Positions 61,101 to 64,000 of a stretch of 64,000 nucleotides of DNA are shown here, one piece after another. The position numbers and the translations under genes were made by a program. The notes beneath the pieces are model-generated. The model saw only the letters and a list, made by a program, of their open reading frames with translations. It was not told the DNA's origin and did not search any database. The first letter of the stretch is position 1; each line of letters opens with the position of its first letter. The stretch covers positions 1-64,000 of the forward strand of contig CAZQYC010000007.1 in assembly GCA_964597495.1 (NCBI GenBank), in the 5' to 3' direction. This stretch comes from CAZQYC01 sp964597495 (GTDB lineage Bacteria > Pseudomonadota > Gammaproteobacteria > Steroidobacterales > Steroidobacteraceae).

Positions 61101-64000
61101 CGGAAGACTGGGCGGCGGGCGCCGATGCGGCGGTGGTGGTTGCCGACACCACGGGCAACGGCATCACCGCAACAGTTCCCACGCCGACTATTACGAGCGC
61201 AACCTACGACGCGAGCACGGGTGCGTTGGTGGTGACCGGCACCGGTCTTACACACTTGTCAGGCGCGACGAACGATATTGTCGCGAATAAATTCACGATT
61301 ACGGGCGAAGGCGCGTCGACTTATACGTTGACGGATACGGCGAATGTTGAAATCACGTCGAATACGAGCTTTATGTTGACGCTGAGCGCCACCGATTTGG
61401 CTGCGGTCAATCAAATCATCAACAAGAACTTGACGAGTTCTACCGGTGGCACGACGTACAACTTGGCGGCAGCAGAAGATTGGGCGGCGGGCGCCGATGC
61501 GGCGGTGGTAGTGGCTGACACGACGGGCAATGGCATCACTGCGAGCAACGTGGCGACGCCGACGATCACCAGCGCCACGTACAACGCCGCGACCGGTGCG
61601 TTGGTGGTCACTGGTACCGCTCTTACGCACTTGTCGGGCGCGACGAACGACATCGTCGCCAACAAATTCACGTTTACCGGCGAGGGAAGCTCGACCTATA
61701 CGCTGACCGATACCGCCAATGTCGACACCACTTCGGGCACGAGCTTTACCTTGACGTTGAGTGCGACCGACAAAGCGGCGGTCAATCAGATCATCAACAA
61801 GAACGGCACGAGTTCGACGGGCGCGACGACGTACAACTTGGCGGCGGCGGAAGATTGGGCGGCGGGCGCCGATGCGGCGGTGGCAGTTGTCGATACCACG
61901 GGCAACGGCATCACCGCGAGCAACGTCGCGACGCCGACGATCACCAGCGCCACGTACGACGCCGCGACCGGTGCGTTGGTGGTCACCGGCACCGGTCTTA
62001 CGCACTTGTCGGGCGCGACGAACGATATTGTCGCCAACAAGTTTACGTTCACGGGCGAAGGCGGTTCGACGTACACACTGACCGATACCGCGAACGTCGA
62101 CACCGCGTCCGGCACCAGCTTCACGTTGACGTTGAGCGCGACCGACAAAGCGGCGGTCAATCAAATCATCAACAAGAACGGCACGAGTTCGACGGGCGCA
62201 ACGACGTACAACTTGGCGGCGGCGGAAGACTGGGCGGCGGGCGCCGATGCGGCCGTCGTTGTCGCCGATACCACGGGCAATGGCATTACCGCGAGTAACG
62301 TCGCGGTGCCCGCGATTACCAGCGCGACTTACGATGCGAGTACGGGTGTGTTGGTGGTGACGGGCACGGGGTTGTTGAAGCTCAACGGCGCGACGAACGA
62401 CATTGACGTGTCGAAACTCACGCTGACCGGCGAGGGTGGCAGCACGTACACGCTGACGACGAGCAGTGTCGAGATCACCAACGGCACCAGCTTCTCGGTA
62501 ACGCTCAACGCCACCGACTTGGCGGCCGTCAATCAAATCATCAACAAGAACGGCACGAGTTCGACGGGCGCGACGACGTACAACTTGGCGGCGGCGGAAG
62601 ACTGGGCGGCGGGCGCCGATGCGGCGGTGGCAGTGGCGGATGCGACCAGTGGCATCACCGCGAGCAACGTCGCGACGCCGACGATCACCAGCGCGACTTA
62701 CGATGCATCGACCGGTGCGTTGGTGGTCACCGGCACTGGCTTTACTCATTTGAACGGTGCGACGAACGACATCATTGCCAACAAGTTTACGTTCACCGGT
62801 CAAGGCGTTGCGACTTATACCTTGACCAATACAGCCAACGTCGAAATCACCTCCGGTACGTCCTTCACTCTAACCTTGAGTGTGACCGACAAGGCCGGCG
62901 TCAATCTGCTCGCGAACAAAAATGGGACCAGTTCTGCCGATGCGACAACTTACAATCTTGCCGCAGCGGAAGATTGGAATTCAGGGGCCGATGCTCCGGT
63001 CACCATTGCCGACCTCACCGGCAACGGCATCACCGTCAGTCATGTGCCGCCCGTGGTTTCTTCGGTGAGCGTGCCGAGCAATGCCACTTACATTGCCGGC
63101 CAGAATCTCGACTTCGTCGTCAACTTCGACAGCAACATCACTGTCAATACGGGCGGTGGCACGCCGTATATTAGTTTGACTTTGAACACGGGCGGCGGCG
63201 TTCAGGCCGGTTATCTCAGCGGCTCCGGCACCAATGCGCTGACTTTCCGCTACACCGTGGCAAGCGGCAATAGCGATCCGGACGGTGTGGCGTTGGGCGC
63301 CGCGATTGTGGCGAATGGCGGCACTTTGCAAAATGGTTCCGGCGACAATGCAACGCTGACGTTAAATAGTGTTGGGAGCACTGCCGCAGTGTTGGTCGAA
63401 GGTATTGCGCCGAGCGTGTCGTCCATCAATCGCGTCAGCGGTGCGACGACCAACGCAACCAGTGTCGACTACACCGTCACGTTTTCAGAAACTGTCAGCG
63501 GCGTCGATACGTCTGATTTCTCATTGACGAGCACCGGCACTGCTGCCGGTTCGATCGCCTCCATCAGCGCGGTGAGCGGTAGCGTCTACACCGTCACCGT
63601 CAATACTATCAGCGGCGATGGCACGCTGCGATTGGATTTAAAGAATGCCGGCACCGGCATTACCGATACGCCGGGCAATGCGATTGGCGGCGGGTTCACG
63701 TCGGGTCAAACCTACACCATCGACAACACCGCACCTGCCGTAACCTCGGTTGGTGTTCCGGCCAACGCGACGTACATCTCTGGCCAAAATTTGAACTTCA
63801 CGGTGAATTTCGGCGAGAACGTGACGGTGAATACCGGCGGCGGCACACCGCGCCTTGCATTGACTCTCGACACGGGCGGTACGGTGTATGCGAGTTATCT
63901 CTCGGGCAGCGGCACGAGCGCGCTGGTGTTTCGTTACACCGTCGCCAGTGGCGTGGCCGATTCCAACGGCATTGCCGTCGCCGCGAGTCTTGATGCCAAC
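58118..64000 (+). CDS. Giant DUF4347 repeat protein, probable secreted adhesin (3'-truncated)
   Basis: Open for 1961 codons to the window end. GGAG lies 7 nt before the ATG. Residues of about 31-42 (ALEQRIMFDGAA) match the LEPR/LFDGA-type N-terminal motif of giant secreted proteins. Residues of about 128-275 form a DUF4347 domain with His185 (SIVSHGD) and Cys228 (LLYGCTVG). Then comes a beta-helix-like part with an extremely Gly-rich insertion (about 59400-60050). Eight tandem repeats of about 125 aa follow (60089-63050), then Ig-like repeats (SVPSNATYIAGQNLDF). No classical signal peptide is seen. I infer export by type I secretion, which would need C-terminal signals beyond the window. Confidence 0.85.
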   Translation, partial: MINRPEDKPVARASTTLATAPRRKTALMMALEQRIMFDGAAVATAEVAIDHASAQHVIHPAAVLERSSETPVSRAVTSIIANNQLQSSLARQALVANRTQPNTFESGADAQRSNEQLAIDAPAPVVSITEVLIVDSRIPEYQQIANAAAPGVKVIVLDLNQDGVKQIAAALKDMRDIDSISIVSHGDTGVLLLGNGPLFGGNLDQYAGELKAIGNALSADGDILLYGCTVGAGTEGRAFLDALAAATGADIGASIDDTGGLAKGGNWDLEIATGAINYAAAINDSVLADYDHLLVTTSVSTRTALQSAVTTGNTDNVDDVITITGNITFGSSSDTIVINVTDGHTMSIVGGGFTLSGNNLTRVLDVASSGAGSEVAISNLTITNGFLTGAGGNTPGNATGLAGGDSLGAGIRNTGILTITGSTITTNKAAGGGGGGGGAGGGGGAGGGGGGFGTTSGGAGGTNPPASPGAASAGTGGRGAGFSGGGGTMGGAGGTTSGGAGGSYFSYTSGGSGGTANNGSISIGGGGGGAGYTYGGGRGGNAVGAIYNTGTLSILSSSITNNIGAGGGGGGGAAPGSAQNGNGGDGGSGTGAIWNAGGTVQIDSATNTTLGTGNTGGAGGFGTATKGGSSNGAAGTATSQILTTSGGTTNTSYAPLSITSATYNAGTGVLAVTAANMTTGDTIAVNKLTLTGEGGSTYTLTTSNVTASSATAFSVTLNGTDLAAVNQIINKNGTSSTGGTTFNLAAADDWDANVTSGNTADATNAVTASNVATPTITSATYNASTGALVVTGTGLTHLSGATNDIVANKFTITGEGGSTYTLTDTANVDTASGTSFTLTLSATDLAAVNQIINKNGTSSTGATTYNLAAAEDWAAGADAAVTVADTTGNGITASNVAVPTITSATYNASTGALVVTGTGLTHLSGATNDVVANKFTFTGEGGSTYTLTDTANVDTTSGTSFTLTLSATDRAAVNQIINKNGTSSTGATTYNLAAAEDWAAGADAAVVVADTTGNGITATVPTPTITSATYDASTGALVVTGTGLTHLSGATNDIVANKFTITGEGASTYTLTDTANVEITSNTSFMLTLSATDLAAVNQIINKNLTSSTGGTTYNLAAAEDWAAGADAAVVVADTTGNGITASNVATPTITSATYNAATGALVVTGTALTHLSGATNDIVANKFTFTGEGSSTYTLTDTANVDTTSGTSFTLTLSATDKAAVNQIINKNGTSSTGATTYNLAAAEDWAAGADAAVAVVDTTGNGITASNVATPTITSATYDAATGALVVTGTGLTHLSGATNDIVANKFTFTGEGGSTYTLTDTANVDTASGTSFTLTLSATDKAAVNQIINKNGTSSTGATTYNLAAAEDWAAGADAAVVVADTTGNGITASNVAVPAITSATYDASTGVLVVTGTGLLKLNGATNDIDVSKLTLTGEGGSTYTLTTSSVEITNGTSFSVTLNATDLAAVNQIINKNGTSSTGATTYNLAAAEDWAAGADAAVAVADATSGITASNVATPTITSATYDASTGALVVTGTGFTHLNGATNDIIANKFTFTGQGVATYTLTNTANVEITSGTSFTLTLSVTDKAGVNLLANKNGTSSADATTYNLAAAEDWNSGADAPVTIADLTGNGITVSHVPPVVSSVSVPSNATYIAGQNLDFVVNFDSNITVNTGGGTPYISLTLNTGGGVQAGYLSGSGTNALTFRYTVASGNSDPDGVALGAAIVANGGTLQNGSGDNATLTLNSVGSTAAVLVEGIAPSVSSINRVSGATTNATSVDYTVTFSETVSGVDTSDFSLTSTGTAAGSIASISAVSGSVYTVTVNTISGDGTLRLDLKNAGTGITDTPGNAIGGGFTSGQTYTIDNTAPAVTSVGVPANATYISGQNLNFTVNFGENVTVNTGGGTPRLALTLDTGGTVYASYLSGSGTSALVFRYTVASGVADSNGIAVAASLDAN
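60089..63050 (+). repeat. Eight tandem repeats of about 375 bp in the DUF4347 gene
   Basis: Units begin with ITSATYNA or ITSATYDA at about 60089, 60442, 60818, 61190, 61564, 61940, 62315 and 62683. Each contains VVTGTGLTHLSGATNDIVAN, VNQIINKNGTSSTGATTYNL and AAAEDWAAGADAAV. The middle copies are almost identical at DNA level, the first and last more divergent. Confidence 0.9.
63050..64000 (+). repeat. Second Ig-like repeat type in the DUF4347 gene
   Basis: Two copies of a unit with VPxNATYIxGQNLxFxVNF, VNTGGGTP, and YLSGSGTxALxFRYTVASG start near 63056 and 63742. They are separated by one different domain (INRVSGATTNATSVDYTVTF). The second copy runs off the window. Confidence 0.75.

Noticed and set aside
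61259..62803. 514-codon open frame on the minus strand across the DUF4347 repeats
   Set aside because: It is antisense to a strongly supported repeat protein, Arg-rich, and stays open only because a repeat unit without antisense stops is copied several times.

Overview
The window is a draft-assembly fragment of a flagellated gammaproteobacterium. The gene order (flgA-flgM-flgN opposite flgB-L, fliC-flaG-fliD-fliS, a fleQ-type activator, fliE-R, flhB-flhA-flhF-flhG-fliA-cheY-cheZ, motC-motD) is the Pseudomonas/Xanthomonas polar-flagellum layout. Several sigma-54 and sigma-28 promoter matches fit that regulatory hierarchy. The species cannot be named from the sequence; an order near Xanthomonadales/Nevskiales/Steroidobacterales is only a guess.

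Layout. 1-3.25 kb: the 3' part of nrdA and all of nrdB (class Ia ribonucleotide reductase). 3.3-5.1 kb (minus): flgN, flgM, flgA. 5.5-16.7 kb (plus): flgB to flgL (rod, hook, L/P rings, hook-filament junction). 17-22.6 kb: flagellin, flaG, cap, fliS, a fliT-like gene and an atypical PilZ gene. 22.7-28.4 kb: a TPR/O-GlcNAc-transferase-like glycosyltransferase, a UDP-glucuronate decarboxylase and a sugar C-methyltransferase, probably for flagellin glycosylation. 29-31.9 kb: two sigma-54 activators. 31.9-46.99 kb: basal body, C-ring, export apparatus. 47.1-54.1 kb: flhF, flhG, fliA, cheY, cheZ, motC, motD and a DUF2802 gene. 54.4-64 kb: an accessory cluster of acetyltransferase, DUF6916 protein, tail-collar protein, sulfotransferase, 2OG-Fe(II) oxygenase and the first 1961 codons of a giant DUF4347 surface or secreted protein.

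Non-coding structure is the most unusual part. About seventeen gene junctions, all in the flagellar segment, carry arrays of a degenerate CTAG-containing heptamer (CTAGCNN), usually as an inverted pair that starts at the upstream stop codon and ends at the downstream ribosome binding site. A different set of G/C-rich palindromes lies in frame inside nrdA, nrdB, flgJ and fliP. A 191-bp element with 27-bp inverted ends sits between cheZ and motC, where related clusters carry cheA/cheB. A second nested inverted-repeat element follows the decarboxylase gene.

Two 100-N gaps (23603-23702, 46834-46933) are each flanked by the same 55 bp on both sides. Removing one copy plus the Ns restores one open frame in each case, so the glycosyltransferase gene and flhA are intact and only look broken.

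The genes form a cascade. FleQ-type activators with sigma-54 would drive flgA, flgB and fliL. FliA (sigma-28), held by FlgM until export of FlgM, would drive flgM, fliC, fliS and motC. FlhF and FlhG would set the position and number of flagella.
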